The notes below the pieces were generated by a model. That model saw only the letters and a program-made list of their open reading frames with translations. It did no database searches and was not told the origin of the DNA. A stretch of DNA of 64,000 nucleotides, from contig JAIUOT010000024.1 in NCBI GenBank assembly GCA_020161015.1, positions 1 through 64,000 on the forward strand. Reading direction: 5' to 3'. The stretch's first letter is position 1. Each line of letters begins with the position of its first letter. The translations under genes and the position numbers were made by a program. This DNA is from Actinomycetota bacterium (GTDB taxonomy: Bacteria; Actinomycetota; Actinomycetes; Propionibacteriales; Propionibacteriaceae). Positions 16,939 to 24,983 of this stretch are shown here, in pieces.

Positions 16939-18492
16939 TCATCGAACGTCACCGTCAGGTGACTGTTCGACTCTCCCGGCGGCCTTCTCTGTGCTAAGGG
17001 AGGCGATCACGAGGTCGTCTAGGTCCTCTACATGCCAGTCGGGACGAAGCAGCCGCTCGTGCAGCACCTCCCGGAGGAGCAGGATGGCGACGGAGTTGAT
17101 GCTGTAGGAAGGATCCTCGGGCCTCCACTGGAACGTCGCGTTCTTCGCCGAAGTGCTCCCGTGGACCAGTTCCGAGCGCCGGTCGTAGACCTTTCGAGCC
17201 ATTCGAAAGGCCACCTCCGGAACCCAGGCCCCGTCAAGCTTGGTCGCAAGGAGCGCCGAGGTCCGCAGAGCGATGCGGTACGACAACTCAGACCCCTTCT
17301 GCCCCAGGAGCGCCTCCAGACCGATGCACGCGTCGATCAACTGGTCATCCGGAGCGTCGCGGACCATGGCCATCGAGAGCCTCCGAATCGCCAGCTTGGC
17401 CTTTTCGTCGGCGGTTCTCATGGCCGACGCGACTTGGGGAATCTGCGCGGCCTCATCCGCAGACATTCCCGGGTTCGTTCGTAACCATCCTCTGTCGTCG
17501 AGGTCGGCCGGATATCTCCTCACTGACTGGATATGGTCGAGAGGCGGCAGTGCGCCATCCCAGGTGTCGGCCCATCCGAGCGGCCGCCGGAAGACCCGAG
17601 CCCACCCTGTGTGGATACCCGCGACTACCCTCAGCACGTTCACCGCATCCTCTATGGCCGGACAGTCAACGTCTGGCTCCGCTGCAAACACGCGCCGCGC
17701 CAGACCAGGGTTGTGCATCGGTGGCATGTCAACGACGACCGCCCAACGAGCGGCGTCGGCCAGCGGGCTAGAGATGCCCCCAAAATCCACACTGCGCGAC
17801 ATCTGCCGCAGGTCGTCGTCGGTGAGCCGAGCGAGGCGGGTTCGGTCGTCTATCTCGAGGACATCCGCCTCGATTCTGATGTCCGTGACGACCAACGGCG
17901 CCAGGAGCTGGTAGGAGAGTTCAGGTGCAAGCCATGACCTCTCCCGCTGCACGTACAGTTCAGCCACATCCGAGTCCATGACCTTGAGCCCAAGCGCCAT
18001 AGCTCGGTCGTAGATGCTCGCAGGAAGACTCTCAATCCAATGCTGAAGAAACAACTCATTAATCTCGGCGTGAGGAAGCATCTCGTCCGCGTCGGTCAGC
18101 GAAACCCGCTCCAGCACCATTGGCGTCGCGCGAACGTACTTGTCTAGGGCATCGAAAGACGGAAGGTCGTGGTATTCGAACGGCTGAATGGCGTTCCGCT
18201 CTCTTGCGAAGAGTTTCCCGTGAGCGATCGTCGTTGGGTCCTCCCGCTCACTGCCCACGTTCGGCCACCCGGAGTCAAGAGTTGTGACTGGCTTCGTGGA
18301 CCGATGTGGGACGTACTTGTAGCCGTCTCGAGAGAGGTACTCCCGTACAAGACCGTCCATGTCAGCGACCACGCGCATCGTCAGCTCGAACAAAATCGAG
18401 TCGATGACCCCATCAGGAACTGGCCGCAGTGGGGGCGCGTCCCGCTCCGGCGCGTTCTCGGTTGTGTGGTCTCGCGTGCCGTTAACGCTCAT
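16939..18492 (-). CDS. ApeA-like HEPN-domain protein, probable anti-phage RNase
   Basis: I chose ATG 18492 (MSVNGTRDH, with AAGGG upstream); a longer frame to 18735 adds a Cys/Arg-rich non-homologous stretch. The 517-aa protein has a large N-terminal sensor-like region (beta-rich, ~20-330) and a C-terminal HEPN helix bundle. The bundle shows DQLIDACIGLEALLGQ and the catalytic R-x4-H motif in YDRRSELVHG (Arg439, His444). This layout matches ApeA-type abortive-infection proteins, whose HEPN domain cuts RNA. Between it and the STAND gene lie 251 bp without a gene, so it probably has its own promoter. Confidence 0.75.
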   Translation of the reverse strand: MSVNGTRDHTTENAPERDAPPLRPVPDGVIDSILFELTMRVVADMDGLVREYLSRDGYKYVPHRSTKPVTTLDSGWPNVGSEREDPTTIAHGKLFARERNAIQPFEYHDLPSFDALDKYVRATPMVLERVSLTDADEMLPHAEINELFLQHWIESLPASIYDRAMALGLKVMDSDVAELYVQRERSWLAPELSYQLLAPLVVTDIRIEADVLEIDDRTRLARLTDDDLRQMSRSVDFGGISSPLADAARWAVVVDMPPMHNPGLARRVFAAEPDVDCPAIEDAVNVLRVVAGIHTGWARVFRRPLGWADTWDGALPPLDHIQSVRRYPADLDDRGWLRTNPGMSADEAAQIPQVASAMRTADEKAKLAIRRLSMAMVRDAPDDQLIDACIGLEALLGQKGSELSYRIALRTSALLATKLDGAWVPEVAFRMARKVYDRRSELVHGSTSAKNATFQWRPEDPSYSINSVAILLLREVLHERLLRPDWHVEDLDDLVIASLSTEKAAGRVEQSPDGDVR

Positions 18493-18740
18493 ACCCTTAT
18501 CCAACCTCGAAGTCCGGGCACGAGCGAGTGCTTCCGGGACATGCCGCCGCGCGCCGATGTTGGCTGGATACCGGAGCCGAGCGCTCAGCCCCTGACCCAA
18601 CCGTCGATCGAAGACTCCACAACAGGGCCTCCCTCGTTGCGGCAGCAGGAGAGCCACCGCTTCTCGCACCATGTCGCCATCCCGGGACCCAGTCTGCGGA
18701 CGTAACCAGAAGCAGCACACACCTCTGGCATGCACTTCGG

Positions 18741-18760
18741 CATTTCGTTAGAATGAAATG
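18741..18760 (+). promoter_or_regulatory. Inverted repeat overlapping a -10 element
   Basis: CATTTC (18741-18746) and GAAATG (18755-18760) form a 6-bp inverted repeat with an 8-nt centre that includes TAGAAT (18749-18754), a good -10 word. It lies ~30 bp upstream of the gene at 18788, so a repressor bound here would block that promoter. The regulator is unknown. The 295-bp gap 18493-18787 that contains it has no other feature I can support. Confidence 0.4.
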
Positions 18761-18787
18761 TAACGCGCGTCCCACTAGGAGCTTCGC

Positions 18788-19384
18788 ATGCGAGAGGTGA
18801 TCCGCGATCCGGCGAAGACGTTCAGGTGTCCTCGGTGCGGCACTCCGGTGACGTACAAGGGACGCGGCCGGCGTCCGGTCTGGTGCTCGGCGCGGTGCCG
18901 GGTCGAGGCGTCCATTGAGCGCCGCGGGAACGAGATCGTCGGGGTCAAACCCGAGGTCATGAAGATCGTTTCACCAACCACTCGGCTCAGCGATTGGGAG
19001 AAGGAACGGCGCCGGGAGATCGAGCGAAACCTCGATCGCGGCGCGGTCGTCGAGATGGTCGCGAGCCGGCTCGAACTGCTCATGGACGTGCTCGCCCGCG
19101 TCGAAGAACGAGGGTTGAACGCCCCCTCCGGAGACCGCCAGATCCTCTCCGACGCCATGATCCGGACGGCCCGCACCGTCTCCCCCGAGACAGTCGACCA
19201 GGCCACCGCGTCGCCGCGGAGCTCGAACAAACGGGACGTCTCCGAGTGGGTCACCCTCCTCGAGGAGTTGACCATGCAGTTCGCTACCGGGTTGCTCTAC
19301 AACCGCGATCTGCCAACGCTCGACGAGCCCATGCGCAACCTGGTCGAGCACTACCTCCAGCGCGTGGACAGCTCGAAGCACTGA
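18788..19384 (+). CDS. Hypothetical protein with an N-terminal zinc finger, 198 aa
   Basis: AGGAG lies 8 bp upstream of ATG 18788. The N-terminus holds a probable zinc finger with four cysteines: CPRCGTPV (Cys14, Cys17) and WCSARCR (Cys33, Cys37), resembling zinc fingers that recognise DNA or RNA. The rest is helical and charged (DWEKERRREIERNLDRG, LELLMDVLARVEERG). I do not recognise a named family. It is the only plus-strand cargo gene in the island and could be a regulator or mobility accessory protein. Confidence 0.6.
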   Translation: MREVIRDPAKTFRCPRCGTPVTYKGRGRRPVWCSARCRVEASIERRGNEIVGVKPEVMKIVSPTTRLSDWEKERRREIERNLDRGAVVEMVASRLELLMDVLARVEERGLNAPSGDRQILSDAMIRTARTVSPETVDQATASPRSSNKRDVSEWVTLLEELTMQFATGLLYNRDLPTLDEPMRNLVEHYLQRVDSSKH

Positions 19385-19445
19385 GCGCGCTCCCCCACCC
19401 GGGTTGGTCAGGTCGCCTCGGCGTTTGCGACGCGCTCGGCGACCT

Positions 19446-20009
19446 TCAGTGATCCCAAAGGCTCCGCGTCGGCAACACGTGCAGCCAGCCGTGAAGGTGT
19501 GCGACCTGAGTACCCCCGTGAAGGACGACCCCCGTGGTCTTCCGGTCTGGGTATCGGTTGCGGAAGCGCTCCAGCGCCAACCAGGACTGTTCCCTGACCG
19601 TTCGCGTGCTCTTCACCTCGATAGCCAGCAGTTGACCGTCCGGGAGCTCGGCGACGATGTCGACTTCCAATCCGTCGAGGTCACGGTAGTGGTACAGCTG
19701 GAACGACTGCTGAGTCCAGGCGGACTGCTTTCGCAACTCCAGCGCGACGCACTGCTCGGCAAGGGCTCCGAAGTACTCGCCTCCCCCCACAGTGCCGGCT
19801 GCGGCGCTGGTGAAGCCCGTGAGATGGGCGGACAAGCCAGTGTCGTTCAGGGCTACCTTGGGACGGCGCGCGATGCGACCGCGCGGCGACCTCGTCCATG
19901 GAGGAAGGAGGACCAGAAGCCAGTTCAACGCTACCCGAGAACTTGCAGATTTGAGCAGCGAAACTTGCGGATCTGAGGTGTCGAACCTGAAGGTTCGCGC
20001 GCTCCCCAA
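19446..20009 (-). pseudogene. C-terminal fragment of a DUF4143-type AAA ATPase
   Basis: The reading frame matches only the C-terminal DUF4143 part of a common family of ATP-binding proteins: WTRSPRGRIARRPKVAL, NDTGLSAHLTGF, GEYFGALAEQCVALELRKQ, YHYRDLDGLEVDIVAELPDG and IEVKST (PD-(D/E)XK-like). The ~200-residue N-terminal AAA domain with its Walker motifs is absent. The first ~25 codons (from TTG 20009) do not resemble the family. The sequence immediately upstream (19930-19985) carries two similar copies of an AACTTGC.GAT.TGAG word, consistent with a recombination junction. Probably not functional. Confidence 0.75.
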
Positions 20010-20019
20010 CGTGAGTCGG

Positions 20020-20265
20020 TCAGTTGCCGCCGAAGCGCTCTTGCACCGCCTGACGGGTCGTTTGCAGTGCGGACGCGATCACTGCCCATGAATCGCCGGC
20101 GTCCCGCGCGGCCTTCGCCGCGTCGCGCAACTCCTGCTCCGCATCCGCGATCCCCTGTCGGGCCGCCAGGATGCGCCGGAAGTGCACCGCATCGCGGGCC
20201 GGGTGCACCGCCGGGTCGAGCTGATCCGGGCCGGCCACGTCGTTCTCGGCGCTGCTCATCTGCAA
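20020..20265 (-). CDS. Small protein with a helix-turn-helix-like C-terminus, 81 aa
   Basis: The acidic 81-aa protein ends in DSWAVIASALQTTRQAVQERFG, a pattern seen in many small actinobacterial proteins where a resolvase-like helix-turn-helix is predicted. Preceding residues (~28-55) form a charged helix (RQGIADAEQELRDAAKAARD). It lies downstream of the toxin gene with a 15-bp gap on the same strand, so it may be co-transcribed with the toxin-antitoxin pair. Function unknown. Confidence 0.6.
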   Translation of the reverse strand: MQMSSAENDVAGPDQLDPAVHPARDAVHFRRILAARQGIADAEQELRDAAKAARDAGDSWAVIASALQTTRQAVQERFGGN

Positions 20266-20280
20266 GCTTCAGTGGTGCGC

Positions 20281-20616
20281 CTACCGGCCGCCAGTGAGCA
20301 GCGCAAGGATCTGGTGGACCTGATCGACCTGCGCGAGCGCGTAAGGCGCGGGGTCAACGCGGGTGACACGGTCGATCGACATCGACTTGACCTGTTCACA
20401 CATCGCCACAGTGGTTGCCGAGTCTCGGGACGCGAGCTTCACGTGGGTGGACCATCCGCGATCGGTGTGCGTCAGCGGCACCGCGATGAGCAGACCTCGG
20501 GCTCGATGGAGCGCTGGCTCGGACAGCACCAGCCAAGGCCGGTGCTTGGCCTGCTCGCGGCCGATGGTCGGATCCATGCTCGCCCAGACGACATCGCCAC
20601 GGGCAATCTGGATCAC
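20281..20616 (-). CDS. Type II toxin, PemK/MazF family endoribonuclease
   Basis: The 111-aa protein shows the MazF/PemK order: GDVVWASMDPTIGREQAKHRPWLVLS (given here as pieces GDVVWASMDP, REQAKHRPWLVLS), then LLIAVPLTH, then a conserved CEQVKSMSIDRV segment. Toxins of this family cut mRNA at short sequences. Its ATG overlaps the stop of the antitoxin gene (ATGA), the usual antitoxin-first arrangement. In this island it may stabilise the element against loss or act as a further abortive defence. Confidence 0.88.
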   Translation of the reverse strand: MIQIARGDVVWASMDPTIGREQAKHRPWLVLSEPALHRARGLLIAVPLTHTDRGWSTHVKLASRDSATTVAMCEQVKSMSIDRVTRVDPAPYALAQVDQVHQILALLTGGR

Positions 20617-20864
20617 TCGCCCGCCTCGAACCGGGCAATGGACTCCTCGGCGTCGCCGGCGAAGGCCGCGTCTGCCTCGGCAAGGTCGTCCAGATACTCC
20701 TGGTCGGGGGTCTCGGCTTCGAGCGCAGCCCAGAACTCAGCCTTGCGCCTCTCTTCGAGCATCTCCTCGATGAGCTGGGCCTGGGTCAGGTGCGCCGCTC
20801 GGGCAGCGTCGCGCACGCGGTCACGCACCACGCGAGGAACCTTGATGGTAGCCACATCAGTCAT
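20613..20864 (-). CDS. Antitoxin partner of the PemK/MazF toxin
   Basis: I chose ATG 20864 (MTDVATIKVPRVVRDRV); a TTG two codons upstream is possible. The 83-aa protein has a ribbon-helix-helix-like N-terminus (TIKVPRVVRDRVRDAARAAHLTQ in pieces TIKVPRVVRDRV, AARAAHLTQAQL) and an acidic C-terminal tail (EYLDDLAEADAAFAGDAEE) of the type that wraps the toxin. TACCAT sits 6 nt before the ATG, suggesting a leaderless, presumably autoregulated operon. Confidence 0.85.
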   Translation of the reverse strand: MTDVATIKVPRVVRDRVRDAARAAHLTQAQLIEEMLEERRKAEFWAALEAETPDQEYLDDLAEADAAFAGDAEESIARFEAGE

Positions 20865-20903
20865 ACCCAAATGGTACCTCTCCCGGATGCCCGAGTTCTG
20901 GGC

Positions 20904-21083
20904 TCAACTGAGCCAGAACGGACGCAGCATGGCGTCGACGTCCTCCGGACGGACGCGCAGGATGCGCCGTCCGCTGGAGAAGACCGGGAGCTGACCGGAG
21001 GCGATCCGGCGACGCAGGGTCTTCCGGCTGATCCCCGTCCGCTCGGCCGCCTGGGCCAGGGACTCGTAGCGCTGCTGTTCCAT
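20904..21083 (-). CDS. Excisionase-like small helix-turn-helix protein, 59 aa
   Basis: ATG 21083 follows a strong GGAAGGAG. The 59-residue product begins MEQQRYESLAQAAERTG and contains ISRKTLRRRIASGQLP and a wing RRILRVRPEDVDAML: the MerR-like fold of excisionase/AlpA-type proteins. It lies just downstream of the integrase gene on the same strand (109-bp gap). Such proteins bend DNA at att sites and direct excision of the element. Confidence 0.82.
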   Translation of the reverse strand: MEQQRYESLAQAAERTGISRKTLRRRIASGQLPVFSSGRRILRVRPEDVDAMLRPFWLS

Positions 21084-21192
21084 GGTGAACTCCTTCCGCA
21101 GCCTTAAGCCTCAGAAGGGGCCCAATCCGGACACCGGAGGACCAGGGGATGTGAAGATCTGCCACCCGACGACCGGGTCGCGCAGACGGGCC

Positions 21193-22299
21193 TCAGATCT
21201 CCGCGAGCTTGCTCATGTTCTCGGCGAGCCGCGAGCGGGACGCCCGCGTCGCGTGCTGGTAGCGCTCGACCATCCCGGCGGTCGCATGGCCCATCATCGC
21301 CTTCAGCTCGGCGGTCGTCGCACCGGTCATGCCAGCCAGCGACGCAGCGGAGTGACGCATGTCGTGGAAGGTCAGGTCCTCCCGGCCGATGACCTTGCGC
21401 GCCTTGCCGTAGGCATAGCGCAGAGCCTTCTCCGACATCGGCGAGACGCCGTCTCCGCCCGGGAAGAGGAAGCCGTCGCGTCCGGTCACCGGGAGCGCGG
21501 CGACGTACTTCGCCAGGTACGGAATCAGATGCGGCGGAATGCCGACATCGCGGGTGCCGGCGGCCGTCTTCGGCGCGCCGACGTGCACCTGGCCCTTCGT
21601 CCGCGTCACCGCCTGCCGGACGCGCACCACGCCCTCGGTCAGGTCCAGGTCACGCCGACGTAGCCCACGCACCTCCCCCGACCTCAGGCCGCACCAGCCG
21701 GCCAGAACCACCGGCAGGCCCTGCTTCGCCGGCAGATCCAACAGCTTGTTGAGCTCGGCGGGTGTCGCCGGTTCGATGTCGCGGGTTCGACGCACCTTGC
21801 CGGCGTTGCGGACGCGGCACGGATTGCGGTCGATCAGACCCTCGTCCTCGGCCTCGCGCAGGATCGAGCGCAGCAAGGAGTAGGCGTGCTTGCGCTGCAC
21901 GGGGCGGTCGGCGGAGAGCACCGTGGAGTACCAACGCCGGATGCGATCGGGCTCGAGGTGCTTCAGCTGGATCGCGCCCAGGGTCGGCGCGATCAGCTTC
22001 TCCAGCAGCCGGCCGTACTCCTCGCGCGTCCGCGGCGTCAGCTCACGCTCGGCCAGGCAGTGCCGCGCGTAGCCGGCCAAGGTGTCCAGGTCGTCCGGCC
22101 TGCCCTTCACCTTCACGGGCGGACGCCACTCCTGCCGCTCGATCGAGCGGTGCACCTCGCCCAGCCAGAACTCGGCGTCGATCCGCTCCGAGAACAGGTG
22201 CGGCGCGTCGTAGCGCTGCCTATCCGGGCCGACGTAACGCGCACGGAAGTACCCACTCCGGCGCTCGATGCTGCCGAAGGACCGGCGCTCCTGACCCAT
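21193..22299 (-). CDS. int: Tyrosine recombinase / integrase of the island
   Basis: ATG 22299 (MGQERRSFGSIERR) follows AGGAGG; a longer frame to 22503 runs through arm-site DNA. The 368-aa protein has an AP2-like arm-binding N-terminus, a SAM-like core-binding domain (~65-160) and a catalytic domain with Arg in CGLRSGEVRGL, HDMRHSAASL (His-x-x-Arg), MGHAT (second His) and the nucleophile Tyr in ERYQHA. It presumably recombines the 24-bp core at the tRNA-Pro gene, whose 3' end lies ~210 bp away, moving the element in and out. Confidence 0.93.
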   Translation of the reverse strand: MGQERRSFGSIERRSGYFRARYVGPDRQRYDAPHLFSERIDAEFWLGEVHRSIERQEWRPPVKVKGRPDDLDTLAGYARHCLAERELTPRTREEYGRLLEKLIAPTLGAIQLKHLEPDRIRRWYSTVLSADRPVQRKHAYSLLRSILREAEDEGLIDRNPCRVRNAGKVRRTRDIEPATPAELNKLLDLPAKQGLPVVLAGWCGLRSGEVRGLRRRDLDLTEGVVRVRQAVTRTKGQVHVGAPKTAAGTRDVGIPPHLIPYLAKYVAALPVTGRDGFLFPGGDGVSPMSEKALRYAYGKARKVIGREDLTFHDMRHSAASLAGMTGATTAELKAMMGHATAGMVERYQHATRASRSRLAENMSKLAEI

Positions 22300-22346
22300 G
22301 GGGACCTCCTGATCGGCAGGAAACCCGAAATCCAGTATATCGCTCT

Positions 22347-22489
22347 GACTAGGGGTTTCGCTTGCCCCAAGTTTGCCCCAATTGGGGCTTAACTGGGGCA
22401 CCAGAGGTCTTGACATGGCCTCTCCTGGGTGCAGGTCGCCTGTCGCCCCTGCGGCGTTTTGCCTAGTCAGCCAGGCATAATGCCTAGTC
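22347..22489. promoter_or_regulatory. Right-end integrase-arm-like repeats
   Basis: Between the integrase start and the tRNA, two word families recur. GACTAGG/CCTAGTC is at 22347-22353, 22462-22468 and 22483-22489. TTGCCCCAA/TTGGGGC words are at 22362-22370, ~22372-22381 and 22382-22400. The 19-bp copy at 22382-22400 matches 18 of 19 bases with 10905-10923 at the far end of the island. They are the expected arm sites and may also control the integrase promoter. Confidence 0.6.
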
Positions 22490-22507
22490 GGGGTGGGGGG
22501 CACAAAT

Positions 22508-22531
22508 GGTCGGGGCGACAGGACTCGAACC
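22508..22531. repeat. Right attachment site within tRNA-Pro
   Basis: These 24 bases are identical to 10810-10833. They overlap the 3' half of the tRNA-Pro gene (acceptor strand, T-stem, T-loop), so integration keeps the tRNA intact. Together with the left copy they define the element. Confidence 0.88.
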
Positions 22532-22582
22532 TGCGATCTCCTGCTCCCAAAGCAGGCGCGCTAGCCACTGCGCTACGCCCCG
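22510..22582 (-). tRNA. tRNA-Pro (anticodon TGG)
   Basis: On the minus strand a full cloverleaf is seen: acceptor stem CGGGGCG/CGCCCCG with discriminator A, anticodon stem CCTGC/GCAGG around the loop TTTGGGA (anticodon TGG), and T-arm with GGTTCGAGTCC. CCA is not encoded. It serves as the integration site of the island to its left. Confidence 0.96.
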
Positions 22583-22642
22583 GATCGCCGCAACTCTACG
22601 GCCTGCCCGGCGGGGGCGGCGAACCCGGCGGCGGTCGCCAGT

Positions 22643-24070
22643 TCAGCCGAGCGCCCCGAGGCCGGGGTTGAGCAGCAGCCAGGCCAGCGGCTCCGCGTCC
22701 ACCACCCGGCCGTCGGCGTAGGCGCACAGCACCTGTCCGCGGGCCTTCTCGGCCACCATCGCGTACTGGCCGGCGCGGTCCCACTCCGGCGGGCAGAGCT
22801 CCAGCAGCCCGATCAACTGGGCGCGCTCGCTCCAGCCCAGCAGCGGGGCCCCACCGGGCAGCGTCCCGCCGAGGCGGTTGGCGACGCCGGCGAGCTCGGC
22901 GTCCCCGACCTCGACGCTGCGGTAGTGCAGCAGCGAGCTCTCCAGGGACGCCGTGCGTCCGACAGCGGGACGCCCGAGCAGCTCGTGGCACCGCTCCCGT
23001 GCCTCCAGGCCCACCGACAGCGACGTGATCCAGCCGGCCATCGCCACCCGGCCGTAGCCGACGCCGGCGGGCAGGCGTCGCAGCAGGCGCAGGGCGTCGG
23101 AGACCAACGCGGCCTCCCCCAGGCTGCGTCCGCGGGCCAGCCCGAACGCCGCGCCGAGCACCGACGCGTCCGCCGCCCAGTCGACGCGGTCCAGCAGGTC
23201 CTGCGCCGCCGGGTCGAGCCACAGCGCGCGCCGGTCGGCCGCGAACTGGACGCAGAGCGCCTCCGCGACGCCGAGCGGCCCCCCGCGGGCCACCGCGGCG
23301 GACGCCACGTCGTGCAGCACGACCTCCGCGCCCGGCACCCATTCCAGCGGGATCCGGCTGAGCCCGCGCGGAGTCTGCACGTCCAGCAGCCGCCGCCCGG
23401 ACGCGGCCGTCACCGACACCAGGTTCTCGGTGTAGTCGATCACCACGTCGTCGGGAGCGCTCAGCCCGTAGTCGGCCACGTCACCCCACCACGACTCCTC
23501 CGCGTCGAGCTGGCTGTCGTTCAGCCAGCCCGGCAGCTTCCCGGCGAACTCGTCCAGGCCGGGGTACCAGGCACCGATCAGCGAGGTCACCAGCCGCTGG
23601 CCCGCCCCCAGCTGGGCGCTCGACGGCGCCACCAGGTAGTCCACCGTCGCGCTGCTCGGTGCCGGGTCGGCGAACTCCTCGAGGTAGCCCTGCTCGAGCC
23701 GCAGCCCCAGCACCGGTCCCGCGGCGTGCGCGGGCACCACGGCCAGCAGGGCGGTCACCCCGCTCCCCCAGCTCCACAGGCTGTACTCCGAGCCCGGGCG
23801 CACCCGCAGCCGGTCCTCCACCGCGGACGGCGCGTCCGGCTCGCGGGTCAGCACCCAGCGGCTGCGCCAGCCGCCGTTCACCGCCTGCCGCTGGAACAGC
23901 CGCCCCTCGGCGGTGGTGAGCGTGTGCTCCACCTCGTCGTCGGCCTCGAACTCCGCCGGCGCACCGGCCGCGCCCACCCAGGCCAGCTCGACGACCAGGT
24001 CCGGCCCGCGCAGCAGCTTCACGCTCGTGCCGTCCCCGGCGACGCGCACCTCCGCGTCGCCCCAGTGCAT
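22643..24070 (-). CDS. Hypothetical protein, 475 aa
   Basis: The protein (MHWGDAEVRVAGDGTSVKLL...) is soluble, acidic and Trp-rich. Its N-terminal half looks beta-rich (LVVELAWVGAAG, SEYSLWSWGSGVTALLAVV) and its C-terminal half helical. I do not recognise a family. The start ATG at 24070 overlaps the glycosylase stop (TGATG), which suggests coupled translation; ATG 24088 (MPAPSV) is possible. Operon placement with a DNA glycosylase does not by itself indicate a function. Confidence 0.6.
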   Translation of the reverse strand: MHWGDAEVRVAGDGTSVKLLRGPDLVVELAWVGAAGAPAEFEADDEVEHTLTTAEGRLFQRQAVNGGWRSRWVLTREPDAPSAVEDRLRVRPGSEYSLWSWGSGVTALLAVVPAHAAGPVLGLRLEQGYLEEFADPAPSSATVDYLVAPSSAQLGAGQRLVTSLIGAWYPGLDEFAGKLPGWLNDSQLDAEESWWGDVADYGLSAPDDVVIDYTENLVSVTAASGRRLLDVQTPRGLSRIPLEWVPGAEVVLHDVASAAVARGGPLGVAEALCVQFAADRRALWLDPAAQDLLDRVDWAADASVLGAAFGLARGRSLGEAALVSDALRLLRRLPAGVGYGRVAMAGWITSLSVGLEARERCHELLGRPAVGRTASLESSLLHYRSVEVGDAELAGVANRLGGTLPGGAPLLGWSERAQLIGLLELCPPEWDRAGQYAMVAEKARGQVLCAYADGRVVDAEPLAWLLLNPGLGALG

Positions 24071-24939
24071 CACCGACGGCGCTGGCATCGCGCGCACCAG
24101 TACAGGTTCCGGCCCTCGAACTCGCGGACGCTGACCTCGCGCCCGCACACCAGGCAGGGCTGCCCTGCCCGCCGGTAGACGTACACCTCTCCGCCGTGGC
24201 GGTCGACGCGGGCCTCTCGTCCCATCGCCTCGGGCGTGTGCTCGGGACGCACCGTGTCGATCCGGCCGTGGCGGACGCCCTGCGGCATCAGCTCCACCAG
24301 GTCGGCCCACAGGCGGTTCCACGCGCGCCGCGACAACGCGGTGCCGGGGGTGTCGGGATGGATCCGCTGCCGGTAGAGCACCTCGGCACGGTAGATGTTG
24401 CCCACCCCCGCGGCCACCCTCTGGTCCATCAGCAGGGACGCGATCGTGCGTCCCGAGCGGTGCACGCGGGCCCAGGCCCGCTCGGGGTCGGCGTCCGGAC
24501 GCAGCGGGTCCGGGCCCAGGGACGCCACCAGCGCGGCCACCTCCGCCGGGCCGACCAGCGCGCACGTCTGGGGCCCGCGCAGCTCCGCGGCGTGCTCGGC
24601 GGTCTCGATCCGCAGCCGCAGCGTGCCCGGCGCCTCGACCGGGCCCGGGCGCACCCAGCGCAGCTTGCCGATCAGGCCCAGGTGGATGTGCACGAACGGG
24701 CCGGGAGTGTCGATCACCTCGGGCAGCCCGGGCGGGCCGGGCACCACCGGTGTGGCGGGCGGGGAGAAGTCGAGCAGCAGGTGCTTGCCGAAGGCCTGTG
24801 CGGAGCGCAGCGGGGTGCCGTCCAGCAGCGCGGCGGCCTGCGCGAACCGTCCCTGCGGGCTCGTCACCGCGACCGGCCGGCCGGCGAAGGCGAGCTCCAG
24901 CTCCGCGGCAAGGCGGTGGATCACGTGCCCCTCGGGCAT
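24070..24939 (-). CDS. Fpg/Nei family DNA glycosylase
   Basis: The 289-aa enzyme begins MPEGH, with the catalytic Pro2/Glu3 of the family; the following His is typical of Nei-type members. Also visible are GNIYRAEVLYRQRIHP (the helix-two-turn-helix), a conserved Lys in FGKHLLLDF and a C-terminal zinc finger CLVCG...YWCARCQ. It removes oxidised bases from DNA and cuts the abasic site (base-excision repair). GAGGAGG lies 7 bp upstream. The gene heads a two-gene unit. Confidence 0.92.
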   Translation of the reverse strand: MPEGHVIHRLAAELELAFAGRPVAVTSPQGRFAQAAALLDGTPLRSAQAFGKHLLLDFSPPATPVVPGPPGLPEVIDTPGPFVHIHLGLIGKLRWVRPGPVEAPGTLRLRIETAEHAAELRGPQTCALVGPAEVAALVASLGPDPLRPDADPERAWARVHRSGRTIASLLMDQRVAAGVGNIYRAEVLYRQRIHPDTPGTALSRRAWNRLWADLVELMPQGVRHGRIDTVRPEHTPEAMGREARVDRHGGEVYVYRRAGQPCLVCGREVSVREFEGRNLYWCARCQRRR

Positions 24940-24983
24940 CGCACCTCCTCACCTGGACGGGCTGCGGAGTCTACGCTTCGTCC

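Noticed and set aside
19404-19976. Plus-strand 190-codon frame
   Set aside because: Antisense to the recognisable DUF4143 fragment and without protein character.
22613-22642. Rho-independent terminator after the 475-aa gene
   Set aside because: Only generic GGC/GCC runs are seen; no convincing stem with a defined loop.
22643-24952. Single 769-codon gene covering the glycosylase region
   Set aside because: The first ~290 codons are a shadow of the Fpg/Nei gene in another frame (Arg/Gly/Pro-rich); the true gene starts at about 24070.
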